Below, piece after piece: positions 1 through 7,573 of a DNA stretch of 64,000 nt; within the stretch, counting starts at the first letter, position 1; each line of letters begins with the position of its first letter. The DNA comes from Sphingomonas hankyongi (GTDB lineage: Bacteria; Pseudomonadota; Alphaproteobacteria; Sphingomonadales; Sphingomonadaceae). The notes below the pieces were generated by a model, which saw only the letters and a program-made list of their open reading frames with translations, was not told the origin of the DNA and searched no databases. The position numbers and the translations under genes are program-made. Location: NCBI RefSeq assembly GCF_023516575.1, contig NZ_JAMGBE010000003.1:1-64000 (forward strand). Direction: 5' to 3'.

Positions 1-1
1 T

Positions 2-319
2 ATCGTGTCGTCGAGCGAGAAGCGCGGAACCCTCCTCGCCGGCCTGAGCGTCGGCGGAAAGGTCGGACCGGTCGATCTGCGGCTTGGTTACGAGGGCGAA
101 TTCGCCAGCGATGTCCACAGCCATGCGGGCAACTTCCGCATCGTGGTGCCGCTGGGTGGCCACGCGGCTCCGCCGCCGCCGCCGCCTCCTCCGCCGCCAC
201 CGCCGCCGCCGGCTACGCAGACCTGCGCTGACGGCTCGGTGATCCTGGCGACGGACACCTGCCCGGCACCGCCGCCTCCGCCTCCGCCGCCGCCACCGGC
301 GCCAGAGCGCGGCAAGTAA
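2..319 (+). CDS. C-terminal end of an outer-membrane beta-barrel-like protein with proline-rich tail (partial)
   Basis: The frame is open from the left edge of the window, so the N-terminus is missing and the first in-window GTG need not be the start. The visible part opens with alternating polar and hydrophobic residues (LRLGYEGEF, FRIVVPLGG), which look like the last strands of a porin or autotransporter barrel. Two proline runs of about ten or more residues follow, split by a short segment with two cysteines (QTCADGSV, DTCPAP), and the protein ends in ERGK. Such tails occur on sphingomonad surface proteins, but no specific family is recognised. A stem-loop follows the stop codon. Confidence 0.6.
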   Translation: MVSSSEKRGTLLAGLSVGGKVGPVDLRLGYEGEFASDVHSHAGNFRIVVPLGGHAAPPPPPPPPPPPPPPATQTCADGSVILATDTCPAPPPPPPPPPPAPERGK

Positions 320-331
320 GCCACGATGGAA

Positions 332-357
332 TGGTGGGCGCCGCAAGGTGCCCACCA
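332..357. terminator. Stem-loop after the partial barrel gene
   Basis: Arms TGGTGGGC (332-339) and GCCCACCA (350-357) pair perfectly, 12 bases after the stop codon of the upstream gene. There is no clear T-run, so this may be a Rho-dependent or weak terminator. Confidence 0.45.
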
Positions 358-589
358 AATCCTCCTAACAGAACAAGGTTTTCGACCGACTTGCACCCCT
401 GTGAGGCGGTCGAAGCGGGAGATCCCTTTCTCCCACATTAGAAGGCTCGTCCTCGGCCGGGGGCGGGCCTTCACTCCACCAGATACAAGCTCGTGAAACG
501 TCGTTGGGGATGACGATGATTGCGGCCAACAGGCATTCGTGACGTCCGTTTTCGACCCATTGCAGACGTTCGGCAGTCTCCAGGTTTGT

Positions 590-877
590 TCAGTGCCTTA
601 TCCGCTGATCGAGCCACGCGGCAGCGATCAGCCGCAGCTCCTCGCGGGCATGGGACGCACGAGCCGGGTCACACAGGGAGGCCGCACATTCGAGATGATG
701 CAACTGGAGGGAGATACATTCGGCGTGCGCGATCATATGACCCGGCGCGGAGGCCGCACGAAGATCGTCGATGATCGAGTGAATGGTCGCCTTGGCCCCC
801 GGGGGCGCGACCTTCGCGCTAATCACCGCGTCGAGCACCTGATAGACTGCAACGTGAATGTCTGGTGCGTAAGCCAC
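590..877 (-). CDS. Small hypothetical protein, 95 residues
   Basis: The frame starts at a GTG preceded by a clear Shine-Dalgarno GGAGG eight bases upstream, which decides both start and strand. The product is alpha-helical and rich in Ala, His and Leu, with no signal peptide and no membrane segment. It contains HMIAHAECISLQLHHLECA, a histidine- and cysteine-bearing stretch that could bind a metal, although this is only a guess. I do not recognise the family. It stands alone, with a minus-strand terminator-like hairpin upstream of it at 944-983. Confidence 0.6.
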   Translation of the reverse strand: MAYAPDIHVAVYQVLDAVISAKVAPPGAKATIHSIIDDLRAASAPGHMIAHAECISLQLHHLECAASLCDPARASHAREELRLIAAAWLDQRIRH

Positions 878-943
878 TGAGCACCTCCGATCTCACGTAG
901 AATTGAACGAAAGTGGTTAACAACTCTCTTCGACTATCCGCTC

Positions 944-983
944 AAAAAAAGGCGGCCCGTCCAGTAGGAAAACCGGGGCCGCC
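944..983 (-). terminator. Rho-independent terminator reading on the minus strand
   Basis: Read on the minus strand, a GC-rich stem (951-958 with 976-983) is followed by seven T residues (950 down to 944). No convincing minus-strand gene ends just upstream, so the transcript it serves is unclear. Confidence 0.55.
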
Positions 984-1077
984 AGTACGCAACTAAGCTT
1001 ATGATTATCCGAGCATTGTCCCGCCTTGGCGTGAACAAAACATAAAACTTGGAGCGGACCTCGTTCGTTGTAAGGCG

Positions 1078-1269
1078 GTGAATATGCGCGAACACGCTGC
1101 CGCGATCCGCACCAGAGCGGAACTGGCCCGTCGCCTTGCCGGCGAAATCAAGGAGCCTCGTGCGTCAGCAGCGCTACGCGAAATCGCGGATGGGCTGGAT
1201 GCCGATGCTGACATGCTGGAGCGTAACGTCATTCAAATAAAGGACGCGGCCCGTCGCAACGAGGAGTGA
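1078..1269 (+). CDS. Small helical hypothetical protein, 63 residues
   Basis: A GTG (1078) or the ATG two codons later begins a short, strongly helical, charged protein with regularly spaced Ala/Leu and Arg/Glu, suggesting a helical hairpin or a small cytosolic oligomer. There is no signal peptide or transmembrane segment. The opposite frame gives only low-complexity Ser/Ala sequence, which supports the plus strand. The gene is followed by a symmetrical hairpin at 1362-1399. Function unknown. Confidence 0.5.
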   Translation: MNMREHAAAIRTRAELARRLAGEIKEPRASAALREIADGLDADADMLERNVIQIKDAARRNEE

Positions 1270-1361
1270 GAGACGCCAGCGCTGTAGGAACCCTGTTAGC
1301 CAGCCCTCGTTTGATTGGCATCGCGTGTTGCCTTCTGCCTCGACCTGGGCAGCTAACACGC

Positions 1362-1399
1362 ACGAAGCGGTCCGGCTAAGGTCTCCGGGCCGCTTCGTT
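1362..1399. terminator. Bidirectional terminator-like hairpin
   Basis: Arms ACGAAGCGGTCCGG and CCGGGCCGCTTCGT pair over about 13 of 14 positions and are followed by TTT on the plus strand. It lies between a plus-strand gene ending at 1269 and a minus-strand frame ending at 1440, the usual place for a shared terminator. Confidence 0.5.
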
Positions 1400-1439
1400 T
1401 ATGTCTGCTTTCCATTCGCTGCGGAAATTCGTGCCCGGA

Positions 1440-1691
1440 TTAGACCGCGGCGTCGAGTTCGGTGCAGAGCGGGAGTTCATCGTAGGGCGGCTTGTAGCCG
1501 TGGCGATCGATAAGTGGCATTCCGTCAGGCATAGACCGAAGAAGTTCGGCGGATAGGCGTCCGATCGCAAACCAATCGGCGTCGTAGCCGCGCTCCTCGC
1601 GATAGCTGAAGCTGTAGCCAAGAAGGCGGTCCAGGACGGAAGGGCGACCCGCGTTGAAATCAGGACCCAGACCGGCGAGCTAGTCTTTCAT
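1440..1691 (-). pseudogene. Hypothetical protein gene interrupted by an amber codon at codon 4
   Basis: On the minus strand an ATG at 1691 opens MKD, then meets an in-frame TAG, then runs open for 79 codons to TAA at 1440-1442. The downstream part is clearly protein-like: it begins LAGLGPDFNAGRP, contains GYSFSYREERGYDADWF and ends PPYDELPLCTELDAAV. No ATG, GTG or TTG lies between the amber codon and this conserved-looking body, so it cannot be rescued by an ordinary internal start near the N-terminus. The simplest reading is a recent nonsense mutation in a protein of about 83 residues. A rare CTG start a few codons after the TAG is the alternative. No family is recognised. Confidence 0.6.
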
Positions 1692-1725
1692 CGCCCGGCC
1701 TAGAGTACGCGCTCCCACATTGAAC

Positions 1726-1760
1726 GAAGCGGCCCAGCCCTCGGTAAGCTGGACCGCTTC
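1726..1760. repeat. GC-rich stem-loop, related to hairpins at 1362 and 3998
   Basis: Arms GAAGCGGCCCAGC (1726-1738) and GCTGGACCGCTTC (1748-1760) pair with one mismatch. It lies 5' of the broken gene, not at a gene end, so a terminator role is not obvious. Confidence 0.5.
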
Positions 1761-2003
1761 TATGGACTAGCCTGGAGCGCTTCAAGATGGCCGGGGGGCC
1801 GGAATACGCCACAGGTGAGACCCGCCAGTACTTGAGACTAGGCTGAGCGCCTGGAAATCTGGCGAGTCTCGGGCGCACCTTATCTAAAGTTAGTATGCAG
1901 AAGCAATCCTAAAGATTTGCGCTAGTGTCGCCAAAAGAGACGCATAGTATCTGGAAAGTGTCGGGTAGTCGACATAACCAGTGATCGTCCGTGTTAGCGC
2001 TTA

Positions 2004-2108
2004 TCAAGGTCTAAAAAATAGCAGGAATATTACAGCAGCGCCGAGCAATCCCACGAACGCAGCGGCGAAGCTCCACTTACGGAGTAAGTGCCGAAGTCGG
2101 CGGTTCAC
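2004..2108 (-). CDS. Possible tiny single-pass membrane protein, 34 residues
   Basis: A GTG-started minus-strand frame gives a basic N-terminus (NRRLRHLLRKW) followed by a hydrophobic run SFAAAFVGLLGAAVIFLLFF and a short RP tail. That is the pattern of a single membrane helix with a positive cytoplasmic side. The frame stays open upstream without a better start and the ribosome site is weak, so the start is uncertain. The opening of the helix (SFAAAFVG) recurs in another small membrane protein at 31924-32097. Function unknown. Confidence 0.3.
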   Translation of the reverse strand: MNRRLRHLLRKWSFAAAFVGLLGAAVIFLLFFRP

Positions 2109-2326
2109 CCGCTCTGTTTCGCCTAAACGGGGCCAAAAAAGAAGGCTCGGCTGCTTACGGGAGACAAAGGATGTGACCTACCGTCAGCTTTCCACCCAAA
2201 TCGGACATTGGCTCAGCCAACTTTGATTGCGAGGCGCTCGCCGGTACGCACCAACGGCGCTAGCCCCATATCGGGACAAGCGCCAAATGCCTCGCTTCCC
2301 TGCACCCTATAGTAGCTAAGGTGACG

Positions 2327-2400
2327 CGGGGTCCGCTCGCGGCACGACGGACCCCGAGTAGGGCGGCTCGGTCTGCGTATCCCCTAGCCGAGCCGCTTTT
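2327..2400 (+). terminator. Two tandem perfect hairpins ending in TTTT
   Basis: The first stem is CGGGGTCCG (2327-2335) with CGGACCCCG (2348-2356). The second is GCGGCTCGG (2363-2371) with CCGAGCCGC (2388-2396), followed at once by TTTT. The second has the form of an intrinsic terminator in the plus direction. No plus-strand gene precedes it, so it could end a small non-coding RNA. Confidence 0.5.
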
Positions 2401-2747
2401 ACGCGCGGCCCAGTATGCGGGCATAGTTACCTTAGGATAACGCCGTCCGTTCATGTCTTGGAAAAGCTTAGCCAAGCATCCCTGCCGGACGCCCAATCGA
2501 CCAGGGCCTCGACCGACTCTCGACCCGGAAGGGTAAGCCGAGGACGGCTGCCCACACGCAAGGACATCCGACCAGACTTGGCAGCCGTCTGAACCCACGG
2601 CTTTCACCAGAACGATTCGCTCACCGAACTCAGCGCATCGGATCAAAGCGGTCCAGTGTACGCGTCGGCGTGAGTGATGAGGCGGCCCGTGAATCGTCAC
2701 GTTCGGCTCAAATTGTGGGATTATAAGTCACGTTAGAAATTGGGCGA

Positions 2748-3386
2748 CTAAGCGAGTGCTTGAGCGAGTCTCCGCCGCTTGCGGCGCATCGCAAATCCGA
2801 TCGCCCCGAAACCAACCAGCATCATCGCCCACGTCGAAGGTTCCGGCACCGACCCGATAAGTAGATTGTCGATTCCGGTACCGTTCGCGTTCGGCGATAT
2901 CGTCACAGACAGCGCGTTCGCAAATGACATCGAGTAGCTAATAGGTGCGCAAAGCGGCGTGCAGTTTTGGCCAAACGTTTGGGTCGCAAGCAGCGTCCCG
3001 GTGCCATTCGCACCCGACCAGACATTTATGACGTTGCCGGTACCAAAGAAGAATGCATCGAACGCAATGCTTGTGAACGCGGTGTCCGCCGTGAACACCA
3101 GTGGCGAGTTGAGCATATAGGCGATCGAAGAAGTGATGCCGTACTGCGGCTGCGTGAATTGCGACGTGCTGTCGAAATTTGCGTTCGTGAAACTGATACC
3201 GAAGTCCGTACCCGACGTGCCGCCGGAGTCAGTTCCACCGTTATAGAATTCGTTGATTGCAACGGCCGTGCTGCCTGGGGGAGCGCTGTCGCTGCTGCCC
3301 TCAAAATCCAGAACGATAGCGGCGTTAGCAGCGCCAGAAATGGAGGCAGCGCAAACTGCCGCCAGCAACTTCGAACACCTTACCAT
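2748..3386 (-). CDS. PEPxxWA-CTERM sorted extracellular protein
   Basis: This 212-residue protein has an N-terminal signal peptide ending near GAANA, a Gly/Ser/Thr/Asn-rich beta-type body, and a C-terminal sorting tail of VPEPSTWAMM, a hydrophobic helix and RRKRRR. The PEPxxWA motif is the substrate signal of the sphingomonad exosortase system, whose exosortase is encoded at 13445-14368. Two cysteines (NCTPLC) lie in the body. The protein is expected to be exported, cut near PEP and linked or released at the cell surface. Its biological role is unknown. It stands alone on the minus strand about 6 kb from the three other PEPxxWA genes. Confidence 0.9.
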   Translation of the reverse strand: MVRCSKLLAAVCAASISGAANAAIVLDFEGSSDSAPPGSTAVAINEFYNGGTDSGGTSGTDFGISFTNANFDSTSQFTQPQYGITSSIAYMLNSPLVFTADTAFTSIAFDAFFFGTGNVINVWSGANGTGTLLATQTFGQNCTPLCAPISYSMSFANALSVTISPNANGTGIDNLLIGSVPEPSTWAMMLVGFGAIGFAMRRKRRRLAQALA

Positions 3387-3487
3387 AAACGCACCCCTGA
3401 CTCGCTCGAACCCGTTTCACACAGCTCGAATCGGGCTCAAACGTACGGTAAACAATAGGTAAATCAAGTGCCTGTCCCGAACGAGCG

Positions 3488-3697
3488 TCAGACTCTTTGG
3501 ATCACGGTCCGCTGGTGACCGCAGATTGCGCATTTGCCTCTACTTCGAACGAAATCACCGGTTGTTCCCAACGCGGTTGTAATTGGCGTGGCTCGGGCCT
3601 GACGGGAGAGGAAAAGTGCTTGTGCGATGCAAGGATCGCAAACCTGGTCGGGGCGCTTCTCACTTATGAATTTGTGGACGCGCTCAGCCACTAACAT
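3488..3697 (-). CDS. Small CxxC...CxxC zinc-ribbon-like protein
   Basis: The product has 69 residues and two cysteine pairs, CDPC (about residue 21) and CAIC (about residue 57), spaced as in a zinc ribbon. The N-terminus (ERVHKFISEKRPDQV) is helical, and the whole resembles small proteobacterial proteins with a winged-helix-like segment before a zinc knuckle, possibly regulators. Its ATG overlaps the stop of the upstream PilZ gene (ATGTTAG), which implies translational coupling. Function is unproven. Confidence 0.65.
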   Translation of the reverse strand: MLVAERVHKFISEKRPDQVCDPCIAQALFLSRQARATPITTALGTTGDFVRSRGKCAICGHQRTVIQRV

Positions 3698-3969
3698 GTG
3701 AAGCCCTCCTCCGGCGTGTCGAGAAATATTCCGCCCGCCTCATCAGTCGTAATCCAGCGGATCTGAGCTCGAGTTCGAGTTCCCCGGTGCGAAACGAGCG
3801 TCACCACCTCCCAGGGATCAAGGTATTCGCCACGATGCTGGATACGGAAACCGTCAAGAGAAATGTCTTTGAGCACCACGGCGAACGAATGGCCATCGGA
3901 CGTTAGAAGCGTAACCGGCTGTTCCAAATCGATCCTTTTGGACCGCTCATCTCGCCGTTCTCCTTGCAC
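3691..3969 (-). CDS. PilZ domain protein, probable cyclic di-GMP receptor
   Basis: The 92-residue product is essentially a single PilZ domain. The N-terminal arginine motif (RRDERSKR) and the DISLDG motif, matching the D/N-x-S-x-x-G consensus, are the two c-di-GMP-binding elements. The barrel end GGIFLDTPE is also typical. The start is a GTG with GAGG about 12 bases upstream. It sits next to an exopolysaccharide operon on the other strand, so a role in c-di-GMP control of polysaccharide or surface behaviour is plausible but inferred. It is co-transcribed with the zinc-ribbon gene downstream. Confidence 0.8.
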   Translation of the reverse strand: MQGERRDERSKRIDLEQPVTLLTSDGHSFAVVLKDISLDGFRIQHRGEYLDPWEVVTLVSHRGTRTRAQIRWITTDEAGGIFLDTPEEGFTC

Positions 3970-3997
3970 TTCCGATCATTCCTCACAAAGCTCGGAA

Positions 3998-4030
3998 GAG
4001 CGGCCCAGCGCTCGGGGTGCTGGGCCGCTC
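3998..4030. repeat. Perfect 12-bp stem-loop between divergent genes
   Basis: GAGCGGCCCAGC (3998-4009) and GCTGGGCCGCTC (4019-4030) are perfect inverse complements around a 9-base loop. It lies between the start of the PilZ gene and the exopolysaccharide promoter, where no gene ends. It shares its core with the hairpin at 1726-1760. Confidence 0.6.
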
Positions 4031-4245
4031 GATTACACCTGCGGCGGACCAGCTGAGGGTCGGATCACGCAACAGGTGAAGTTCGCCTCAATGGCTCGGG
4101 GGAGCCCGCAAACTTAGCGATGACGTAAAGCAAAAATAAAAAGTCACCGAGTCCGCCAGCCGACACTTCGATTTTTTTTCTGGGACAGGGCCGTCGGATC
4201 CATAAAGTACGCTCGGGCCGTGGTATAGTTGGTCCAGGGGATTGA

Positions 4246-4273
4246 TTGGACGAGATTTTTACTCGAATATAAT
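4246..4273 (+). promoter_or_regulatory. Sigma70-type promoter of the exopolysaccharide operon
   Basis: A -35 box TTGGAC (4246-4251) and a perfect -10 box TATAAT (4268-4273) are separated by 16 bases. Transcription would begin near 4280, about 40 bases before the ATG at 4322. Short arms CGAG and CTCG flank the spacer (4251-4254, 4262-4265) but are too short to claim as an operator. The rest of 3970-4321 holds only this promoter and the hairpin at 3998-4030. Confidence 0.6.
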
Positions 4274-4321
4274 GCGTTGTGTTCGCGGAACGTATCGCCG
4301 CGGCGTTGTCGGGGGCAGTAC

Positions 4322-4972
4322 ATGAGTCGTGTTGAGTCGGGCTTCACCTCAGCCTGGCGTTTTGGGATCGGTAGTCGCGGCCTGTTGCCGCTGATCACCT
4401 TCATTTTGACCTTTGGTTTGTCGCCTGCAGCTTTTGCTCAGGCGCAACCACAGCAGGCTCGCGCCGAATATCGGTTGAACGCCGGTGACACGCTTGACGT
4501 CTTCGTCTGGGGCGAGGAGCGGATGCAGCGCGAGGTCCGCGTGCTTCCGGACGGTACGTTCGCATTCCCGTTGGCTGGTACCATCCAGGCCGAAGGCCGC
4601 ACGGCGCGCGAAGTTGGAACGGAGATCCAGAGCCGCATCCAGAGTTACTTTCGGGCGGGCACACCCGAGGTGACAGTGTCGGTCAAGGACACGTCGGGCC
4701 TTCGTTTCTATGTCGTTGGCAAAGTGCGCGCGCCCGGCAGTTACTCAGTCGGCCGAACGATAAACGCCCTGCAGGCTCTGAGCCTCGCTGGTGGTCCGTC
4801 GGAGTTTGCCAACGTCGACCAGGCGGTGATTTTGCGTGAGACGCGCAATGGTCAGACGGCCGAACGCGTAAGCCTCTCGGACGTCCTGCGAGGAGCGCGC
4901 GGTATCGAGCCAGGTGAGCAGGCGCGACCGATTCCAACGCTGCGCAGCGGCGACGTGCTCGTCATCCCCTAG
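4322..4972 (+). CDS. Polysaccharide export outer-membrane protein (Wza/ExoF-like)
   Basis: This 216-residue protein has a signal peptide ending near AAFAQ, a polysaccharide-export domain (YRLNAGDTLDVFVWGEE, VLPDGTFAFPLAGTIQAEGR) and one SLBB-type domain (FYVVGKVRAPGSYSV). It forms the periplasmic/outer-membrane channel for exported polysaccharide. I chose ATG 4322 rather than the longer upstream frame because the signal peptide begins sensibly there and GGGGG lies just upstream. It is the first gene of an operon, one base before the barrel gene, and its promoter is at 4246-4273. No lipobox cysteine is seen, unlike classical Wza. Confidence 0.9.
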   Translation: MSRVESGFTSAWRFGIGSRGLLPLITFILTFGLSPAAFAQAQPQQARAEYRLNAGDTLDVFVWGEERMQREVRVLPDGTFAFPLAGTIQAEGRTAREVGTEIQSRIQSYFRAGTPEVTVSVKDTSGLRFYVVGKVRAPGSYSVGRTINALQALSLAGGPSEFANVDQAVILRETRNGQTAERVSLSDVLRGARGIEPGEQARPIPTLRSGDVLVIP

Positions 4973-4973
4973 A

Positions 4974-6116
4974 ATGGATTCCCGTTATCGGCTTGGCGTC
5001 TTAGCCCTGATCGCGTCATCGGCGCTGGTTCCCGACGCGCATGCGGCGGAACGTCGCGCGAGTATCACGGCGACGGGGGGCGTTAGCGCGTCTGACAATC
5101 CTTTCCTGTCAACGACTGGCAACGCAGAGGCGCTGCTTTCTGAACTTACGATTCATCCAGTGCTGACAAGCCGTACCGAAACATCCTCGGTTGAGCTGTC
5201 CGGAACAGCCAGTCACCGACGCTATAGCCGTCAATATGGCTCTTATGTCTACGGCACCGGCGTCCTATCGGGGTCGATACAAGAGAGCGAAGAACTCGAG
5301 CTGAGTGCATCCGCTCACTACCGTCACGAGATTAATGCGGACGTCGTCGATGATGTTGCGGCCGCAATCGATCCGAAAAGCGTCAGGCAATCGTTCGGAG
5401 CCGACGCGGCGGCGACCTGGCGCGCGTCGGAGCGCAGTGTTTTTACGCCAAGTATGAGCGTGGAGCGTGTCTCGTTCGAGGATAGCAACCGTTTGCAGTC
5501 GTATGACAGGGTCGGCGGATCGCTGGGCTACAATCGGCAATTGAACGAATACACGAGTGCCGGAGCAAACTTTGGCACGGAACTGTATCGGCATCAGAAC
5601 GCAGCCGATGCCAACGTGCTTTCGGCGACCGCGACCATCCAACACAAGCTATCGCCCACGATGGAAATTGAAGGTGCGCTTGGAGTTGAGAGCGTCGGCG
5701 GGAACCATGAGGGTCAACTGAGCGATAGCTCGGACAGGCAGGTGTTTCTTACGGGTAATGGCAGTCTCTGCCGTCGCGGCGAGTGGACCAATCTGTGCCT
5801 GACGAGCGCAATCTCATCTCAACCGAGCGGAGTAGGATCGCTGGAGCGACGGCTGTCAGGTGGAGTGAGCTATTCTCTCCGCATGGGGGAATCCTCCAAT
5901 CTGGGCCTCTCGGCGAACTACCAGCGGTCATCGAGCGTCAACGACCTGATCGATGAGCCGCTGACCTACATGCATGCGCGCGCAGCGTTCGACAGGAAGC
6001 TGTCCGACGCTCTGACCGTAGACACGTTTCTTGATTATCGCAGACGCGCAGGCATCGCTTCTGCCGGGGCAGCGTCTGCCGGCATAAACCTGCGCTGGAA
6101 GACGGGGCGGAACTGA
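4974..6116 (+). CDS. Outer-membrane beta-barrel protein of the exopolysaccharide/exosortase locus
   Basis: The product has 380 residues with a signal peptide (LALIASSALVPDAHA) and then repeated amphipathic beta strands rich in Ser, Thr, Tyr and Gly. It ends in a barrel-like C-terminus (GINLRWKTGRN). Barrel proteins of this kind sit beside chain-length genes in exosortase-linked polysaccharide loci and are thought to help secretion across the outer membrane. The start at 4974 follows the upstream stop by one base, and the next gene begins two bases after its stop. The exact family is not certain. Confidence 0.75.
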   Translation: MDSRYRLGVLALIASSALVPDAHAAERRASITATGGVSASDNPFLSTTGNAEALLSELTIHPVLTSRTETSSVELSGTASHRRYSRQYGSYVYGTGVLSGSIQESEELELSASAHYRHEINADVVDDVAAAIDPKSVRQSFGADAAATWRASERSVFTPSMSVERVSFEDSNRLQSYDRVGGSLGYNRQLNEYTSAGANFGTELYRHQNAADANVLSATATIQHKLSPTMEIEGALGVESVGGNHEGQLSDSSDRQVFLTGNGSLCRRGEWTNLCLTSAISSQPSGVGSLERRLSGGVSYSLRMGESSNLGLSANYQRSSSVNDLIDEPLTYMHARAAFDRKLSDALTVDTFLDYRRRAGIASAGAASAGINLRWKTGRN

Positions 6117-6118
6117 CA

Positions 6119-7573
6119 ATGGAAGAAAACGAAAGCGGGTTATCGCTCGCCGAAATGGCATCAGCGCTGATGCGGCGTAAGTATTGGCTCATTGCGCCCG
6201 CGGTGATCGGTACGTGCGTCGCCGGGGTCGTCGCGATGGTGATGGATCCTGTCTATCAATCTTCCGCAACGATCCTGATCGAGTCCCAGCAAATTCCAAC
6301 GAGCCTGGTCGCATCGCCTGTGACAAGTTACGCGGACGAGCGCATCGCCAAGATTCGCCAGCAAATCCTAAGCCGGGAAAATCTGGTTGAGCTGATCAAC
6401 AAGAACAAGCTCTATCCCGATGAGCGCGGAACCAAGCAGCTCGTCGACATCATCGAGATGATGAAGAACGCCATTAAGGTCGATCTCGTCAGTGCCAATG
6501 TCGGATCGAACAACTCTCAGGGGAAGGCGACCATCGCGTTCACTTTGGCCTTCGATTACTCCGACGCAAACCTCACGCAGAGCGTAACACAGCAGCTGAC
6601 GAGCATGTTCATCGACGCTGACGTTCGACGGCGGACAGAGCAGGCATCCGGAACTGCAGCGTTTCTCTCCAGGCGAGCTGATGAACTGCGCGATCGCCTT
6701 CAAAAATTAGAAGGCCAAATCACCGCGGTCCGTGCCCGTTACAGCGGGGCGCTTCCTGATCAGGTCCTTGCCAGTTCACAGAATAGCGCCTCGTTGAGAA
6801 GCGAAATCGCGCGCATCGATATCGAGGCCCAGGGCGTGATGGCGAGCAATGCGCAGCTCGCTACTCGCATGCAGGACAACAGCTCAGACCCAGCCCGCAA
6901 CGAGCTGGCTCAAGCCGAGGCCAATCTCAGCAAGCTCGAAGCAACTTACGCCGATAACCACCCCGACGTCATGGCGGCGCGCGAGTTGGTGAGGCGTTTG
7001 CGGGAGGGCGACCAGTACGTGAGCCCGCAAGCCATTCGTCCAGCTCTGGTACAGGAGCTTAATTCAGGTCGGTCGCGTCTTGCGTTGTTGGATCGTCGTC
7101 GTGCGGAACTTGAGTCCGAAGTTGCGAAGGCTGACCGGCTCGTGGGCTTGTCTCCACAGGCGGCTTACGAGGTCAACAATCTCCAACGCGAGTACGACAA
7201 CCTGGATGAGCAATACCAGAAAATCAGAGACCGGCAGATGGAAGCGCAGGTGGCTGCCAACCTGGAGGCCGAAGAGAAAGGCGAGCGCTTCACGCTCGTC
7301 GACGCTCCTCAACTTCCGGAAGACCCGATCAAGCCAAACCGCCCGATGATTGTCTTTCTTGGGCTCCTGGGCGGCCTTGGGTTTGGCTTCGCCCTTCTGG
7401 TTTTACTGGAGCTGGTAACGAAACCAATTCACGGGCGGGCCGGAATCGCCAGACTAACGGGCCACACCCCGCTGGGGGCCGTGCCTCTTAGTCGCCACGG
7501 TGCAATCGCCAATGACCAGCCATCACTGAAAACAAGGATCCTGCATTGGCTACCCAGAAAGGCGCACTCGTGA
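6119..7573 (+). CDS. Polysaccharide chain-length determinant, GumC/Wzc N-terminal type
   Basis: The protein has 484 residues, the usual size for the kinase-less GumC/EpsF form. A Wzz domain begins after a short cytosolic N-terminus, with a first membrane helix around residues 22-43. A long periplasmic coiled-coil section contains the conserved ATYADNHPDVMAAR element. A second helix near residues 410-437 follows the proline-containing EDPIKPNRP. It forms an inner-membrane oligomer that sets polymer length and passes the chain to the export channel. The partner ATPase gene begins inside its stop codon (GTGA overlap). Confidence 0.92.
   Translation: MEENESGLSLAEMASALMRRKYWLIAPAVIGTCVAGVVAMVMDPVYQSSATILIESQQIPTSLVASPVTSYADERIAKIRQQILSRENLVELINKNKLYPDERGTKQLVDIIEMMKNAIKVDLVSANVGSNNSQGKATIAFTLAFDYSDANLTQSVTQQLTSMFIDADVRRRTEQASGTAAFLSRRADELRDRLQKLEGQITAVRARYSGALPDQVLASSQNSASLRSEIARIDIEAQGVMASNAQLATRMQDNSSDPARNELAQAEANLSKLEATYADNHPDVMAARELVRRLREGDQYVSPQAIRPALVQELNSGRSRLALLDRRRAELESEVAKADRLVGLSPQAAYEVNNLQREYDNLDEQYQKIRDRQMEAQVAANLEAEEKGERFTLVDAPQLPEDPIKPNRPMIVFLGLLGGLGFGFALLVLLELVTKPIHGRAGIARLTGHTPLGAVPLSRHGAIANDQPSLKTRILHWLPRKAHS

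Larger units (their letters stand above)
1761..2747. other. About 1 kb with no confident gene
   Basis: Six frames give only short or compositionally poor reading frames here. A 146-residue minus-strand frame (2260-2700) is Arg/Gly-rich, lacks a ribosome site and is not accepted. A shorter minus-strand frame at 2451-2567 reads more like protein (it ends VEALVDWASGRDAWLSFSKT) but has stop codons close upstream and could be a remnant. Two supported structures lie inside the stretch: the tandem hairpins at 2327-2400 and a possible tiny membrane protein at 2004-2108. Confidence 0.5.

Noticed and set aside
180-300. GC-rich CCG/CCT repeat as a possible tandem repeat locus or CRISPR
   Set aside because: The repeat simply encodes proline runs in an open frame, with no spacer structure.
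88-474. Minus-strand 128-residue frame rich in glycine
   Set aside because: It is the reverse complement of the proline codon runs in the partial barrel gene and has no protein-like sequence outside the repeats.
1005-1232. Minus-strand 75-residue frame
   Set aside because: It is Ser/Ala/Arg-rich and opposite a better plus-strand helical gene. The minus-strand terminator nearby is suggestive but not enough.
1401-1556. Plus-strand 51-residue frame opposite the broken gene
   Set aside because: The minus-strand translation has aromatic, proline and acidic patterns of a real protein, and the plus frame is its shadow.
2260-2700. Minus-strand 146-residue frame
   Set aside because: It has high Arg/Gly content, no ribosome site and no recognisable fold, and another frame within it looks at least as protein-like.
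2967-3458. Plus-strand 163-residue frame
   Set aside because: It lies antisense to a clear PEPxxWA protein and is rich in arginine, as expected of a shadow.
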